This document shows positions 7,684 to 17,277 of a DNA stretch of 64,000 nucleotides, piece by piece. Positions within the stretch are counted from its first letter, which is position 1. Each line of letters begins with the position of its first letter. The DNA lies in NCBI RefSeq assembly GCF_940670765.1, contig NZ_CALNVW010000019.1, positions 62,001 through 126,000 of the forward strand, read 5' to 3'. The stretch is from Streptomyces sp. A 4/2 (GTDB taxonomy: Bacteria; Actinomycetota; Actinomycetes; Streptomycetales; Streptomycetaceae). The notes beneath the pieces are model-generated. The model was not told the origin of the DNA and did not search any database. It saw only the letters and a program-made list of their open reading frames with translations. A program made the position numbers and the translations under genes.

Positions 7684-8646
7684 ATGACCGCCAGTTCCCC
7701 TGCCCCGCTGTCCCCGGTTCTCGCGGAGGTCGTCCGGTCCGGCTTCGTCGAGGGGCGGCACCGGGGCTCGCTGGTGGTCCTCGCCGCCGACGGCAGCGTG
7801 GAGTACGCACTCGGCGACCCGTCACTGCCGGTCTTCCCGCGCTCCAGCAACAAGCCGATGCAGGCCGCCGCGATCCTGCGGGCCGGTCTGGATCTGGCGG
7901 GCGAGAGGCTGGCACTGACCTCGGCGAGCCACTCGGGCGAAGGCTTCCACCTGGCTCTCGTACGGAAGATGCTCGGCGAGTACGGGCTGAGCGAGGCCGA
8001 TCTCCAGTGCCCGGCGGATCTGCCGCTGGACCCGGTCGAGGCCGAGGCGTACCTCGCGGCGGGTCAGGTCCGTGAGCGCGTCACCATGAACTGCTCGGGC
8101 AAGCACACCGCGATGCTGGCCGTCTGCGCGCGGAACGGCTGGCCCACCGACTCCTACCTCGACCCCGCGCACCCGCTCCAGCAGCTGGTGCTCACGGTGG
8201 TCGAGGAGGCCGCGGGCGAACGGGTCACCGCGATCGGTACGGACGGCTGCGGGGCGCCGCTGATGGCGCTGAGCCTGGTGGGTCTGGCCCGCGCGTTCCG
8301 TACGTTCGTCCTCGCCCCCGAGGGCTCGCCCGAGCGCCGGGTCGCGGACGCGATACGCGCCCACCCCGAGTACGTCGCGGGCACCCGCAGGCCCGACACC
8401 TGGCTGATGCGCGCCCTGCCCGGGACGCTGTCCAAGATGGGCGCCGAGGCGGTCCAGGCCCTGGCCCTGCCCGACGGCCGGGCGCTCGCCTTCAAGGTCG
8501 ACGACGGCGCTACCCGGGTCCTCGGCCCGGTGCTGGCGCGGACCCTGGAGCGGATGGGCGTGGACAGCCCGGTGCTCGGCAGGCTGGCGGACGCACCGCT
8601 GTTCGGCGGCGCCGCCAAGGTCGGTGAAATTCGCGCGACAGTCTGA
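7684..8646 (+). CDS. L-asparaginase II family protein
   Basis: 320 residues of the asparaginase type found in rhizobia and actinobacteria. Signature blocks are RSSNKPMQA (about 55), ASHSGE (about 80), NCSGKH (about 137) and TDGCGAP (about 185). The expected reaction is asparagine to aspartate plus ammonia, cytosolic with no signal peptide. The AC-GGCCG-AC spacer after rsiG contains GGAAGG before the ATG. The downstream acetyltransferase starts 25 bases after the stop, so the two may be co-transcribed. Confidence 0.88.
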   Translation: MTASSPAPLSPVLAEVVRSGFVEGRHRGSLVVLAADGSVEYALGDPSLPVFPRSSNKPMQAAAILRAGLDLAGERLALTSASHSGEGFHLALVRKMLGEYGLSEADLQCPADLPLDPVEAEAYLAAGQVRERVTMNCSGKHTAMLAVCARNGWPTDSYLDPAHPLQQLVLTVVEEAAGERVTAIGTDGCGAPLMALSLVGLARAFRTFVLAPEGSPERRVADAIRAHPEYVAGTRRPDTWLMRALPGTLSKMGAEAVQALALPDGRALAFKVDDGATRVLGPVLARTLERMGVDSPVLGRLADAPLFGGAAKVGEIRATV

Positions 8647-8671
8647 AACGGGGGCCGTTAGCGTGCGGCGT

Positions 8672-9916
8672 ATGACTGTCGACGTCCGCACGATCACCGA
8701 ATCCGAGTTCCCCGACTGGTTGCGGGCCCTGCGCACCGGCTTTCTGCGCTCGCCCCTGGTCACGGACGCCGAGGTCGAACTGCGCCGCCCGCGCCTCGAC
8801 CCGCCGCGCACCCGGGGCGCGTTCGACGAAGGGCGCTGTGTGGCGACCTTCCGGTCGTTCCCGCAGGAGATCACCGTCGTCGGCGGGGCCTCGCTCCGGG
8901 CGGACGCGGTCTCCAACGTGACGGTCTCGCCCACGCACCGCCGCCGTGGCCTGCTCAGCCGCATGATGGCCGCGGACCTGGCCGCCGCGAAGGAGCGCGG
9001 GGACACACTGGCGACGCTGATCGCCGCCGAGTACCCGATCTACGGGCGGTACGGATTCGGGCCCGCCACCTGGGTCAGCGACTGGACGGTCGACGTGGCC
9101 CGGACGGGACTCGACCCGCGCTGGTCGGGGCCGGAGGACGGCGGCCGGATCGATCTGGTCGACGCCGACGACGTACGGAAGACGGGCCCCGAACTGCACG
9201 ACCGCTTCCGGGCCGGGCAGCCCGGTGCGATCAGCCGCGACGAGCGCTGGTGGCAGATCGCCACCGGTCTCCACCCGCTGCCCGACGAGCCCTGGACGGA
9301 ACCCTTCCACGCGGTCTACCGCTCGGCGTCCGGCCAGGTCGAGGGGATGATGACGTACCGGGCCGACGACGTCTGGGGCGACAACAAGCAGCCGCAGGAC
9401 ACCGCGACCGTGAGCCGGATGCTGGCAGTGACCCCGGCCGCCCAGCGGGCCCTGTGGCACTTCCTCTGCTCGGTCGACTGGATCACCACGGTCAAATCCG
9501 GCCACCTGGGCCCCGACGACCTGCTCCCGCTGCTGCTGCCGGACCCGCGGGCGGCCAGGCTCACCACGCACGCGGACTATCTGTGGGTGCGGCTGCTGGA
9601 TGTCGTACGGGCGCTGGAGGCCCGGACGTACCCGGTCTCCGGCACCCTGGTCCTGGACGTCCGGGACGCGGACGGCCTGTCGGCGGGCCGCTACCGGCTG
9701 GACGCGTCACCGGACGGCGCGACCTGCGCGCCGACCACCGGGTCGGCCGATGTCACGCTGGACGTACGGGAGTTGGGGGCCCTGTACCTCGGCGACGAGT
9801 CGGCGCTCCGGCTGGCGGCGCTCGGCCGCATCTCCGAGGAGACCCCGGGCGCGGTCGCGGTCACGGAGGCGCTGTTCCGTACGGCGGCCAGGCCCTGGTG
9901 CCCGGACGTCTTCTGA
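8672..9916 (+). CDS. Eis-like GNAT N-acetyltransferase
   Basis: 414 residues from ATG at 8672. Architecture matches mycobacterial Eis: an N-terminal GNAT domain with the acetyl-CoA loop [15 protein letters not shown] (about residues 88-102), a second degenerate GNAT domain, and a C-terminal SCP2-like domain ending in the invariant C-terminal Phe (PDVF), whose carboxylate is the catalytic base in Eis. Eis enzymes acetylate aminoglycosides at several amines and some protein lysines; the natural substrate here is unknown. Confidence 0.88.
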   Translation: MTVDVRTITESEFPDWLRALRTGFLRSPLVTDAEVELRRPRLDPPRTRGAFDEGRCVATFRSFPQEITVVGGASLRADAVSNVTVSPTHRRRGLLSRMMAADLAAAKERGDTLATLIAAEYPIYGRYGFGPATWVSDWTVDVARTGLDPRWSGPEDGGRIDLVDADDVRKTGPELHDRFRAGQPGAISRDERWWQIATGLHPLPDEPWTEPFHAVYRSASGQVEGMMTYRADDVWGDNKQPQDTATVSRMLAVTPAAQRALWHFLCSVDWITTVKSGHLGPDDLLPLLLPDPRAARLTTHADYLWVRLLDVVRALEARTYPVSGTLVLDVRDADGLSAGRYRLDASPDGATCAPTTGSADVTLDVRELGALYLGDESALRLAALGRISEETPGAVAVTEALFRTAARPWCPDVF

Positions 9917-9993
9917 CCGGGATTCCGGCCCCGCTGCGGTCCACGTCGAACCCCACGTACGGATCCGGCACCGCACGCACGCTCGGGCCGTCT

Positions 9994-10045
9994 GAGGCGC
10001 GAGTCCGAGGCACGGGTCCGAGGCGCGGGTCCGAGGTGGGAGTTT
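9994..10045. repeat. 13-bp tandem repeat x4
   Basis: Four 13-base units of GAGGCGCGGGTCC type start at 9994, 10007, 10020 and 10033 (the last degenerate). They lie in the gap between the Eis-like and HAD genes. Confidence 0.8.
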
Positions 10046-10190
10046 GAGTGCGGGGGAGACGGCCAGGAGAACGGAAGGAAGCCCTCCCGCCGAAGTCAGA
10101 AGCTGGTAGAAGAGCCACAGAAGTGGTTCGATGCGGTCGGAACCACCAGCAGTTCGGACCTGGGGCTGTCCGAACGACCTCTGATACGAC

Positions 10191-10925
10191 ATGACCTCGG
10201 CCACGAGGCGAAGCGAACAGGCGGCATCCGTGATCCGTGAGAACCTCCGAGACCGGATCAGGTCGACCCGCTCCGTGCTGTTGGGTTTCGACGGTCCGAT
10301 CTGCCGGCTGTTCGCCCGCCACGAGGCGCTGGGGGTGGCCGCCGGGATGCGGCAGTTCCTGGCGGAGCGCGGGGTGGACCTGGCTCCGGGCACGGCCCCG
10401 GAGACCGCCGGCCCGCACGACATCCTGCGGGCGGTGGGCGCGCTCCACCCGGGCAGCGCACTGATCGTGGACCTGGAGGAGTGGCTGGCCCGGCAGGAGC
10501 AGCTGGCCGTCCCCGGGGCCTGGCCCACGATGTACGCGGACGGGGTGATGCGGACCTGGTCCGCGAGCGGCTGCCGGCTGGCGGTCACCACGGACAACTC
10601 GGCCCGCGCGGTGGACGCGTACCTCGCGGCGCGGTCGCTGTCCGAGTGCTTCGGCCCGCACATCCACGGCCGCACGGCGGACATCCAGCTGCTCAAGCCG
10701 CACCCGCACACCCTGGAGAAGGCCCTGGCAGGCCTGGACGCCGACCGGTCCTCGACGCTGGTGGTCGGCGACACGGTGACGGACCTCGAGGCGGCCCAGG
10801 AGGCCGGTCTGGCGTTCCTCGGCTACGCGACGAACGACCGCAGCGTCGACGAACTGGCCTCGGCTGGTGCGGACTTGGTCCTCAACACCTGGGAGCCGGT
10901 CCTGGACATCCTGTGGGGACGCTGA
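10191..10925 (+). CDS. HAD-like hydrolase, nucleophile Asp replaced
   Basis: 244 residues with the HAD fold. Motif II is VTTDNS, motif III Lys in LLKPHP, motif IV GDTVTDLEAA. Motif I reads LLGFDGPIC, so the usual D-x-D nucleophile is Gly32 while the acid/base Asp34 remains. It may therefore lack phosphatase activity, or use another chemistry. A cap domain occupies about residues 45-110. Start codon is ATG at 10191; an internal GTG near 10228 is also possible. It stands alone between intergenic gaps of more than 170 bases. Confidence 0.8.
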   Translation: MTSATRRSEQAASVIRENLRDRIRSTRSVLLGFDGPICRLFARHEALGVAAGMRQFLAERGVDLAPGTAPETAGPHDILRAVGALHPGSALIVDLEEWLARQEQLAVPGAWPTMYADGVMRTWSASGCRLAVTTDNSARAVDAYLAARSLSECFGPHIHGRTADIQLLKPHPHTLEKALAGLDADRSSTLVVGDTVTDLEAAQEAGLAFLGYATNDRSVDELASAGADLVLNTWEPVLDILWGR

Positions 10926-11106
10926 CGGGTGCCTGCGGTGCGCGGGGCCGGTGATCCGCGCCGTGCGAGGGGGCGGCGGCCGTCCCGGGAACGTGATGGC
11001 GCATATTGAGGACCATGCTGGAGCAGGACGAAGGCGACACGGGCAGCCCGGTGTGTACCGGCGGTCCGTCTTCGTTGATGCTTGCGGGAGCCGGAGACGG
11101 TGATCT

Positions 11107-11943
11107 GTGGGCCGCGTGAGTGGGGACGACATGGAAATCGTGGTGGATTTCGACCGGGACTCCCGGGCGGAGCGCCGACTGACCGAAGAGCTGCGCGCCG
11201 GGCTGCCCGGCGAGGGCGCGGACCTCGGTGAAAGCCGTCCGTACCCCGGGCTGCTGGGCACTGCGATCGCTCGGGCGGACGGTGAACTGCTCGGGTGGGC
11301 AGCGGTGTTCAGCCCCGGGCCCGACCCGGAGGCGGCGGCCGTCCAGTGGCAGCTGGTGTCCCTGGAGCGGGAGCGCATCGTCTCCGGGTGCGTGGCCGAA
11401 CCGGACGGGACCGGCGACCAGGAGGCCGTGCTGGCCCGCCTCTTCCGGGTGGCGGCCGACGAGGCCCGCGCCGCCGGATTCCGCGCGCTGGACTGGGACG
11501 GCACCGAATCGGAGCTCGACGCCCGGGTGGCGGCCGAGCTGGAGGCGTCCGTGCACCAGGAGCTCGGCCGCAAGTGGGGCATCTCCGCGCTCGGCCGCTG
11601 GCAGCGGCCGGCCGGACTGCCGACCGTACGGACCCGCCGCGCCCCCGAGGGGACGGGATGGCAGGGGCTGGAGCTGCTGACGGCCGCGGGGCGTACGGCG
11701 GCCCGGATCGCGGCGGTGGTGGCAGGACCGGAGGTGTACGTCGAGAAGGTCGGTCACCACGGCGTGGACGCACCCGAACTGGGCTCCCTGGTCGCGGAGT
11801 TCGTCGAGCAGGTGCGCCGGGACCATCCCTCGGTCGAGTCCATCCAGGTCCGCGAGGTGGACGACGAACTCCTCGGGCGGGGGCTCAAGGCGGCCAAGCT
11901 CCGGATCAGCCACCGGTGGTGGCAGTACCGGCTGCCGCTCTGA
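11107..11943 (+). CDS. GNAT-like acetyltransferase family protein
   Basis: 278 residues from GTG at 11107; ATG at 11131 with GGGGAC four bases upstream is an equally good start (270 aa). The pattern of a helix-strand pair ending EARAAGFRALDWDG, then a second half (VYVEKVGHHGVDAPELG, VRRDHPSVESIQVREV), resembles a double-GNAT protein. I see no clear acetyl-CoA loop, so the assignment is tentative. Convergent with the sugar acetyltransferase gene. Confidence 0.6.
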   Translation: MGRVSGDDMEIVVDFDRDSRAERRLTEELRAGLPGEGADLGESRPYPGLLGTAIARADGELLGWAAVFSPGPDPEAAAVQWQLVSLERERIVSGCVAEPDGTGDQEAVLARLFRVAADEARAAGFRALDWDGTESELDARVAAELEASVHQELGRKWGISALGRWQRPAGLPTVRTRRAPEGTGWQGLELLTAAGRTAARIAAVVAGPEVYVEKVGHHGVDAPELGSLVAEFVEQVRRDHPSVESIQVREVDDELLGRGLKAAKLRISHRWWQYRLPL

Positions 11944-12052
11944 ACGCCCTTCCTGGGAAGGTGCGTTGGGCTATTGGCGCGGCCGGGCGGGCTGGACGCG
12001 GCCGGGCGCGGCAAGCCCGCAGGCCCGCGTGCCGACGGCCGTGCGCGCCCGC

Positions 12053-12607
12053 TCAGATCTCCCGTACGACCCGGGCCGGGTTGCCGACCGCGACCACATT
12101 CGCGGGCAGGTCCTTGGTGACGACCGAGCCGGCACCGACGACGGTGTTCTCGCCGATCGTCACACCGGGGCAGACGATGACGCCGCCGCCGAGCCAGACG
12201 TTGTCCCCGATGGTGATCGGCTGCGCCGCCTCCCACTTGGCGCGGCGCGGCTCGGGGTCGACCGGGTGGGTCGGGGTGAGGAGCTGGACGTTCGGGCCGA
12301 TCTGTACGTCGGCGCCGATCGTGATCGCCGCCACGTCGAGCAGGACGGCACCGAAGTTGATGAAGGTGCGCGGCCCGATGGTGATCCCGCTGCCGTAGTC
12401 CACCCGTAGCGGCGGCCGTACCTCGCAGTCCTCGCCCACCTTGCCGAGGAGTTCGGCGAGTGCGGTCCTGCGGCCTTCCGGATCGGCCGCGGACGTGGCG
12501 TTGAACTGCTCGCTGAGCACGGCCGCGCGCAGCGCGTCGGCGGCCAGCTCGGGGTCGTCGGCGAGGTAGAGCTCGCCTGCGAGCATGCGCTGCTTATGAC
12601 TGGTCAC
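12053..12607 (-). CDS. maltose/galactoside O-acetyltransferase (hexapeptide repeat)
   Basis: 184 residues from a GTG at 12607, nine bases after a perfect AGGAGG. The maltose-acetyltransferase cap (MLAGELYLADDPEL) is followed by left-handed beta-helix hexapeptide repeats (ITIGPRTFINFG, ITIGADVQIGPNV, ITIGDNVWLGGGV, VTIGENTVVGAGS) and the NPARVVREI end. His in PTHPVD is the expected catalytic base. It acetylates a sugar hydroxyl using acetyl-CoA, probably as a cytosolic trimer. It is divergent from the MFS gene at 12765, with a shared promoter region. Confidence 0.92.
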   Translation of the reverse strand: MTSHKQRMLAGELYLADDPELAADALRAAVLSEQFNATSAADPEGRRTALAELLGKVGEDCEVRPPLRVDYGSGITIGPRTFINFGAVLLDVAAITIGADVQIGPNVQLLTPTHPVDPEPRRAKWEAAQPITIGDNVWLGGGVIVCPGVTIGENTVVGAGSVVTKDLPANVVAVGNPARVVREI

Positions 12608-12764
12608 GACGGGTGTCCTCCTGATCGACCGGTGGTGCTCGGACATACGTATCGACAGTACGGGGACGCCCGCCGGGCCGTCGGCGGGTGCGCCGCCGGA
12701 GTGGTCGCGGGCAGCCGGAAAACAAGTGGCAGACAACCGTGGGGCGCGCATAACTTGATCGCTC

Positions 12765-14252
12765 GTGACTGATGATCCGGAGGCGCTCGCCGAGCAGTTG
12801 GCGCACGGCGCCACGCACAGCACTGACGGCACCGACGGCGACGGGGATGATCGCCCGCGAGGAGCGGGAGCCGACGCGGGTGCCGACGCCGGCGGCGGGC
12901 TGTGGTCCCGTAAGTACCTCGCTGCCACCGCCAGTTTCGCCGCGGTGATGTTCCTGACCGGGTTCGCCGCGCTCGCGGTGGTGCCCACCCTGCCGGTGGC
13001 CGCACGGGACCTGCACGGGGTGTCGCTCTACCCGCTGGTGGCGGGCTGTTTCGTGGCCGCGAGCCTGCTCGGCGGGGTGCTGGGCGGGGACTGGGCGGAC
13101 CGCGCCGGGGCGCGCCGTCCGCTGGCGGCGGGGGTGGTGCTGGCGGTGGTCACCCTGCTGGTCTCGGCGACCAGTACGACGATCTGGCAGCTGGCGGCCG
13201 GGCGCTTCCTGGACGGGGTGGCGGCCGGGATGGTGGCGGTGTCCATCAACGCCGCCATCGCCCAGTCCTACCCCGAGCGCCTGCGCCCGCGCGCCCTGTC
13301 GATGATGGCGAGCTGCTGGATCGTCCCGTCGCTGGCCGGTCCGCCGCTGGCCGGGCTGGTGGCGGCCTGGTGGTCCTGGCGGGTGGTCTTCTTCGGCCTG
13401 GCTGTCCTGACCGTGATTCCGTCGCTTGCCGTGGTGGCCCTGCTGCGCGGCCGTTCCGGGCAGACCGGGACGGCGCCGTCCGGGGACAGCGGGCCGCGCC
13501 CCGCGCTACTGGTCGCGGGAGCCGTGAGCGTGGGTGCGGCGCTGGCGCAGTACGCCGTGTCCGGCTGGGACGTGCGCCATCTGCTGTCCGCGGTGGCGGG
13601 GCTCGCGCTGCTGGTGGTGTTCACCCCACGGCTGCTGCCCCGGGGCACGGGGCGCGCGGCGCGCGGCCTGCCCGCCGCGGTGCTGCTGCGCGGCCTCAGC
13701 TCGGGGGCGTACTTCACGCTGGAGGCCTTCGTACCGCTGCTGCTCGCCACCTCCCGGCGGGTGCCGCCGGTGGCCACCGGGCTGGCCTTCACGGGCGCCG
13801 CCGTGGCCTGGGCGGCATCGTCCTGGGTGCAGGGCCACCTGCTGGACCGCCGGCCCCGCCACCACCTGGTCACGGCGGGTGCGGTGGTGATGGCCGCGGC
13901 GGTCGCGCTCGCGGCGGCCGGGACACATCCCGCGATGCCCGCGCTCACCGCCGCCTCGGCCATGGTCGTCGCGGCCGTCGGCATGGGCGTGCTCGCCCCC
14001 TCCCTCACTCTGCTCTCGCTCTCCCACAGCCCGCCGGGACGGCAGGGCTATGCCAGCAGCTCGATGCAGACCAGCCAGAACCTGGGCCAGATCGCGGTCA
14101 TGGGCATCGCGTCCGCCCTGTTCAACGCCTGCCTGGGCTTCGGCTCGGCCGATCTGGCGGGCTACGCCGCCGCGTTCGGGCTGCTGATCGTGCCGTGCGC
14201 CCTGGCCGCCGTGCTCGCTTCCCGCGCCCGTGTGGACGGACCCGCTGTGTGA
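12765..14252 (+). CDS. MFS transporter (drug-efflux type)
   Basis: 495 residues with about 12 membrane helices. An acidic cytoplasmic N-terminus (DDPEALAEQLAHG) precedes helix 1 near residue 50. The loop 2-3 motif GGDWADRAGARRPL (about 108-121) is the MFS signature, and the helix-5 type GPPLAGLVAAWWSWRVVFF follows. Substrate cannot be read from sequence. Divergent pairing with a sugar acetyltransferase is the only context. Confidence 0.85.
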   Translation: MTDDPEALAEQLAHGATHSTDGTDGDGDDRPRGAGADAGADAGGGLWSRKYLAATASFAAVMFLTGFAALAVVPTLPVAARDLHGVSLYPLVAGCFVAASLLGGVLGGDWADRAGARRPLAAGVVLAVVTLLVSATSTTIWQLAAGRFLDGVAAGMVAVSINAAIAQSYPERLRPRALSMMASCWIVPSLAGPPLAGLVAAWWSWRVVFFGLAVLTVIPSLAVVALLRGRSGQTGTAPSGDSGPRPALLVAGAVSVGAALAQYAVSGWDVRHLLSAVAGLALLVVFTPRLLPRGTGRAARGLPAAVLLRGLSSGAYFTLEAFVPLLLATSRRVPPVATGLAFTGAAVAWAASSWVQGHLLDRRPRHHLVTAGAVVMAAAVALAAAGTHPAMPALTAASAMVVAAVGMGVLAPSLTLLSLSHSPPGRQGYASSSMQTSQNLGQIAVMGIASALFNACLGFGSADLAGYAAAFGLLIVPCALAAVLASRARVDGPAV

Positions 14253-14294
14253 GACGGCGGGGCAGGGGCCGTCGCCGGGGCGGGGCCACCCCAT

Positions 14295-14333
14295 GCGTCG
14301 TACAGATGCGCCCCCACGCGTCGTACAGATGCG
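14295..14333. repeat. 16-bp direct repeat
   Basis: GCGTCGTACAGATGCG occurs at 14295-14310 and 14318-14333 between the convergent MFS and DHFR-like genes. Confidence 0.85.
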
Positions 14334-14348
14334 GCCCCGCCGCCTCGG

Positions 14349-14945
14349 TCACCCCTCGGCGACCGGCCGGTAGGTGCACACATGCACGCCGGTCCCGCTG
14401 GTGACGGTCGAGACCAGTTCGAGCGCGTGGAGCGCGCCGTCGCCGGGGAAGATCGACTTACCGCCGCCGACGATCACCGGCATGATCACGAGCCGCAACT
14501 CGTCGACCAGACCCTCGTGCAGCAGGGTGCGTACGAGGGTGGGGCTCCCCATGACCAACAGGTCACCGCCCTCGGCCGCGCGCAGCTCCCGGATGCGGGT
14601 GACGGACTCGTCGCCGGGGATGCGTGTGCTGTTCGGCCAGGTCCGGCCGGGGTCGCCCGGCTCCCGGGTCACGACGTACTTCGGGATGGCGTTCATCCGG
14701 TCGGCGAACGGGTCGCCCGCACGCTCGGGCCACGCCGCGGCCATCGACTGCCACGTACGGCGGCCGAACAGCAGAGCCCCGGCCTGCGTCAACGCGTCGT
14801 CGAAGGCGCCACCCACCACCTCCGGATCGAAGAAGCGGTGGGACCAGCCGCCGTGCGCGAACCCGCCCTCGGTGTCCTCGTCGGGACCGCCCGGCGCCTG
14901 TACGACGCCGTCCAGGCTCATGAACTCACTGATGACGATGCGCAC
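14349..14945 (-). CDS. dihydrofolate reductase family protein (RibD C-terminal-like)
   Basis: 198 residues from GTG at 14945 with an AGGTAGGAGC site. It has the actinobacterial pattern MRIVISEFMSLDGVVQAPG, GRRTWQSM, and VMGSPTLVRTLLHEGLVDELRLVIMPVIVGGGKSIF. These are NADPH-dependent reductase folds related to riboflavin RibD-C; most members have no assigned substrate. Cytosolic. It stands alone at the left edge of the variable region. Confidence 0.88.
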   Translation of the reverse strand: MRIVISEFMSLDGVVQAPGGPDEDTEGGFAHGGWSHRFFDPEVVGGAFDDALTQAGALLFGRRTWQSMAAAWPERAGDPFADRMNAIPKYVVTREPGDPGRTWPNSTRIPGDESVTRIRELRAAEGGDLLVMGSPTLVRTLLHEGLVDELRLVIMPVIVGGGKSIFPGDGALHALELVSTVTSGTGVHVCTYRPVAEG

Positions 14946-15462
14946 GGACTCGCTCCTACCTCGTTAGGGGATACCGCAAGGGAGACTGCCGCGCCGCTCG
15001 GAACTCATCGCACCGCCGTGAAGCCGGGTGGGAATGGGAACGATACGGGCGGTCGCGCCAGGTGTACGGGACCTGCACTCGGCGCAATCCGGCCGTGGAG
15101 CGGGGAAGGGAAGCCCTGGCTTTTGTGCGGGTACGGGTCACGGAGAGCCGGGACAGTGCCGCTGAACTGGTCTAGCCGCACCAGCGGTTGGGGCGCAAAG
15201 GCGCAAAGGCGCGAGGGCGCGAGGGCGCGTTGCGCGGACGCGTGCGGACCGAGATGCGGCCGAATGAGGAACTTCTGAACCTCGGTCCACGTCTCATCTG
15301 ACGTGAGACCTGCGGCTGTTGTGCGCGTGGCCCCTCCCCGGTGTGGCCCGGCTCACAGCCCGGCTCACAGCCCGGCTCACTGTGACGCAGTCCTCACCAC
15401 ACATCCGGCAAGGACACCGCAGCGGCCTCCCGTTCGACAGCCTTCATCGTTACCATTCCTCC
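14946..15462. other. intergenic region with short tandem repeats
   Basis: No credible gene. It contains 9-base GCGCAAAGG/GCGCGAGGG-type repeats around 15190-15235 and a 12-base CCCGGCTCACAG repeat x3 at 15347-15382. Open frames here lack ribosome sites and family resemblance. Confidence 0.6.
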
Positions 15463-15651
15463 ATGCCTTCCGACCAGGACGTTCATGACTCCGCGCGACG
15501 GGACGCCGCCCACGCGAACGAGCAGATCCGGGCGCTGGTCGACGCGGGAAACCTGGCGGGCGACGAGTACGAACAGCTCCTGGCCGAGTGGGTCGCGGCC
15601 CATCTGCACGGCGACCGGCCCGAGGCCCAGGGGCCCCAGGGTCCCTCGTAG
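15463..15651 (+). CDS. 62-residue hypothetical protein
   Basis: ATG at 15463 opens a small acidic alpha-helical protein (MPSDQDVHDSARRD, AHANEQIRALVDAGN, EYEQLLAEWVAAHL) with a Gly/Pro tail. It resembles small conserved actinobacterial proteins of unknown role. No ribosome site is obvious. It lies just upstream of the ECF41 promoter and may be unrelated to it. Confidence 0.55.
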   Translation: MPSDQDVHDSARRDAAHANEQIRALVDAGNLAGDEYEQLLAEWVAAHLHGDRPEAQGPQGPS

Positions 15652-15682
15652 CCCTCCGCGTTGAAGGTCTGCGCGCGGTGGC

Positions 15683-15709
15683 TGTCACATCCGCGGACAT
15701 GGCGGTGTC
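15683..15709 (+). promoter_or_regulatory. ECF41-type promoter
   Basis: TGTCACA (15683-15689), 16 bases, then TGTC (15706-15709). The ECF41 sigma consensus, as I recall it, is TGTCACA-n16-CGTC, so 10 of 11 positions match. It lies 36 bases before the CMD-like gene that precedes the ECF41 sigma gene, implying autoregulation. Confidence 0.8.
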
Positions 15710-15744
15710 TCTATGCCGAACAGGCAAACTCCGAGGAGGACACC

Positions 15745-16323
15745 ATGGCGCTACGCATACCGAAGGCCGAGCTCCCCACCGAGCTCAAGGAAGAAATGAT
15801 CAAGCGGTTCGGCGCTACGGCCGAACCCGTCGAGGCGACCTGGCACAACCCCGAAGTCTCCCTTGCCAGCTCCGAGTTCGGGGGCAAGGTGGGCGCGTGG
15901 CAGGCGGCCGACGAGGGCCTCAAGTCGTACGCGCACATGGCCGTCGCGGCCCAGGTCGGCTGCGGCTGGTGCCTCGACATCGGCTACTTCCACGCGCAGA
16001 ACCAGGACTTGGACCTGGCCAAGGCGAGTCAGGTGCCGCGCTGGCGGGAGTCGGAGGTCTTCACACCGCTGGAGCGCGACGTGCTGGAGTACGCCGAGGC
16101 CATGACGAACACGCCGCCGACCGTTACCGACGAGCTGTACGCGGGCCTGCTCGACCGGCTCGGCCCGTCGGCGATGGTCGAACTCACCGCGTACATCGCC
16201 TACGTCAACCTCGCGACCAGGAACAACGTGGCGCACGGGGTCGAGTCGCAGGGCTTTTCCACCGCGTGCGAGATTCCGCTGGCCGTACGTCCTGGGAACA
16301 CCGGCGGAGCGTCGACGGCGTGA
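15745..16323 (+). CDS. carboxymuconolactone decarboxylase/AhpD-like protein (COE partner of ECF41)
   Basis: 192 residues from ATG at 15745 after GAGGACACC. The AhpD-type redox centre is Cys73-Gly-Trp-Cys76 with His83 seven residues on (CGWCLDIGYFH). The family includes alkylhydroperoxidases and carboxymuconolactone decarboxylases; substrate unknown. Genes of this class are the usual partner encoded beside ECF41 sigma factors. The stop overlaps the sigma start (GTGA), so the two are translationally coupled under the promoter at 15683. Confidence 0.9.
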   Translation: MALRIPKAELPTELKEEMIKRFGATAEPVEATWHNPEVSLASSEFGGKVGAWQAADEGLKSYAHMAVAAQVGCGWCLDIGYFHAQNQDLDLAKASQVPRWRESEVFTPLERDVLEYAEAMTNTPPTVTDELYAGLLDRLGPSAMVELTAYIAYVNLATRNNVAHGVESQGFSTACEIPLAVRPGNTGGASTA

Positions 16324-17186
16324 CCGAGGATCCGTTCGTCGCCCATCGCAGCCTGCTGTTCACGGTCGCCTACGAGATGCTCGGGTCGGCGGCCGATGCG
16401 GAGGACGTGCTGCAGGAGTCCTGGCTGCGGTGGGCCGACATCGACCGGTCGCAGGTGCGCGATCCGCGGGCGTACCTCGTCCGGACCGTCACCCGGCAAG
16501 CGCTCAACCGGTTGCGTACGTTGTCGCGCAGCCGCGAGGAGTACGTCGGCGAGTGGCTGCCGGAACCGCTGCTGACCAGCCCTGATGTCGCCGAGGACGT
16601 CGAACTCGCGGAGAGTGTCTCGATCGCGCTGCTGACCGTGCTGGAAACGCTCGGACCGACGGAGCGGGCGGTGTTCGTGCTCCGGGAGGTCTTCGAGGTC
16701 CCGTACAACGAGATCGCCGAGGCCACCGGGAAGTCCGCAGCCGCGGTGCGGCAGATCGCGCGGCGGGCCCGCGAGCACGTGGCGGCCCGGCGGCCACGGG
16801 TGCAGGTGAGCCGGTCCGAGCAGCGGGCCGTGGTGGAGCGGTTCCTGCTGGCGTTGCGCACCGGCCAGTTGCACGAGCTGATGGAGGTCATGGCACCGGA
16901 CGTGGTGCTGATCGCCGACGGTGGCGGGCTGGTACCCGCCGTGCTGGATCCGATCCACGGAGCCGGACCGGTGGCGCAGTTGCTCGCGCGGGTGAACCGT
17001 GTGGTGGCCGCGTTCGCGATGACGACCGTGTCGCTCAACGGCGCGCCTGCGGTCCGTATCGAGATCGACGGCCAACCGTCCGCGGTGAGCCTTGTGGTGG
17101 AGGACGGCCGGATCACCCGGATCTACGCGATCAGGAACCCGCGGAAGCTGACGCGACTGGACGAACCGTCTCAACTCGCCAGGTGA
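16320..17186 (+). CDS. ECF41-group RNA polymerase sigma factor (SigJ-like)
   Basis: 288 residues from GTG at 16320. Region 2 includes YEMLGSAADAEDVLQESWLRW; the linker has the ECF41 hallmark YVGEWLPEPL; region 4 is VFVLREVFEVPYNEIAEATGKSAAAVRQIARRA. A C-terminal SnoaL/NTF2-like domain (about 175-285) carries DGGGL and NPRKL, equivalents of the conserved DGGGK and NPDKL boxes that tune activity. ECF41 factors have no separate anti-sigma factor. The likely target is its own operon. Confidence 0.93.
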   Translation: MTEDPFVAHRSLLFTVAYEMLGSAADAEDVLQESWLRWADIDRSQVRDPRAYLVRTVTRQALNRLRTLSRSREEYVGEWLPEPLLTSPDVAEDVELAESVSIALLTVLETLGPTERAVFVLREVFEVPYNEIAEATGKSAAAVRQIARRAREHVAARRPRVQVSRSEQRAVVERFLLALRTGQLHELMEVMAPDVVLIADGGGLVPAVLDPIHGAGPVAQLLARVNRVVAAFAMTTVSLNGAPAVRIEIDGQPSAVSLVVEDGRITRIYAIRNPRKLTRLDEPSQLAR

Positions 17187-17187
17187 G

Positions 17188-17234
17188 CCGACTGCGTTCG
17201 CGGTCGCCCGTGCGGTGACCACGAACGCAGTCGG
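17188..17234 (+). terminator. terminator of the ECF41 operon
   Basis: Perfect 13-bp outer stem (17188-17200 with 17222-17234) plus an inner GGTC/GACC pairing, two bases after the sigma-factor stop. Confidence 0.75.
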
Positions 17235-17277
17235 TGTCCGGCGTCCGGTGTCCGGTGTCCGTGCCGCCGTCGGCGGA

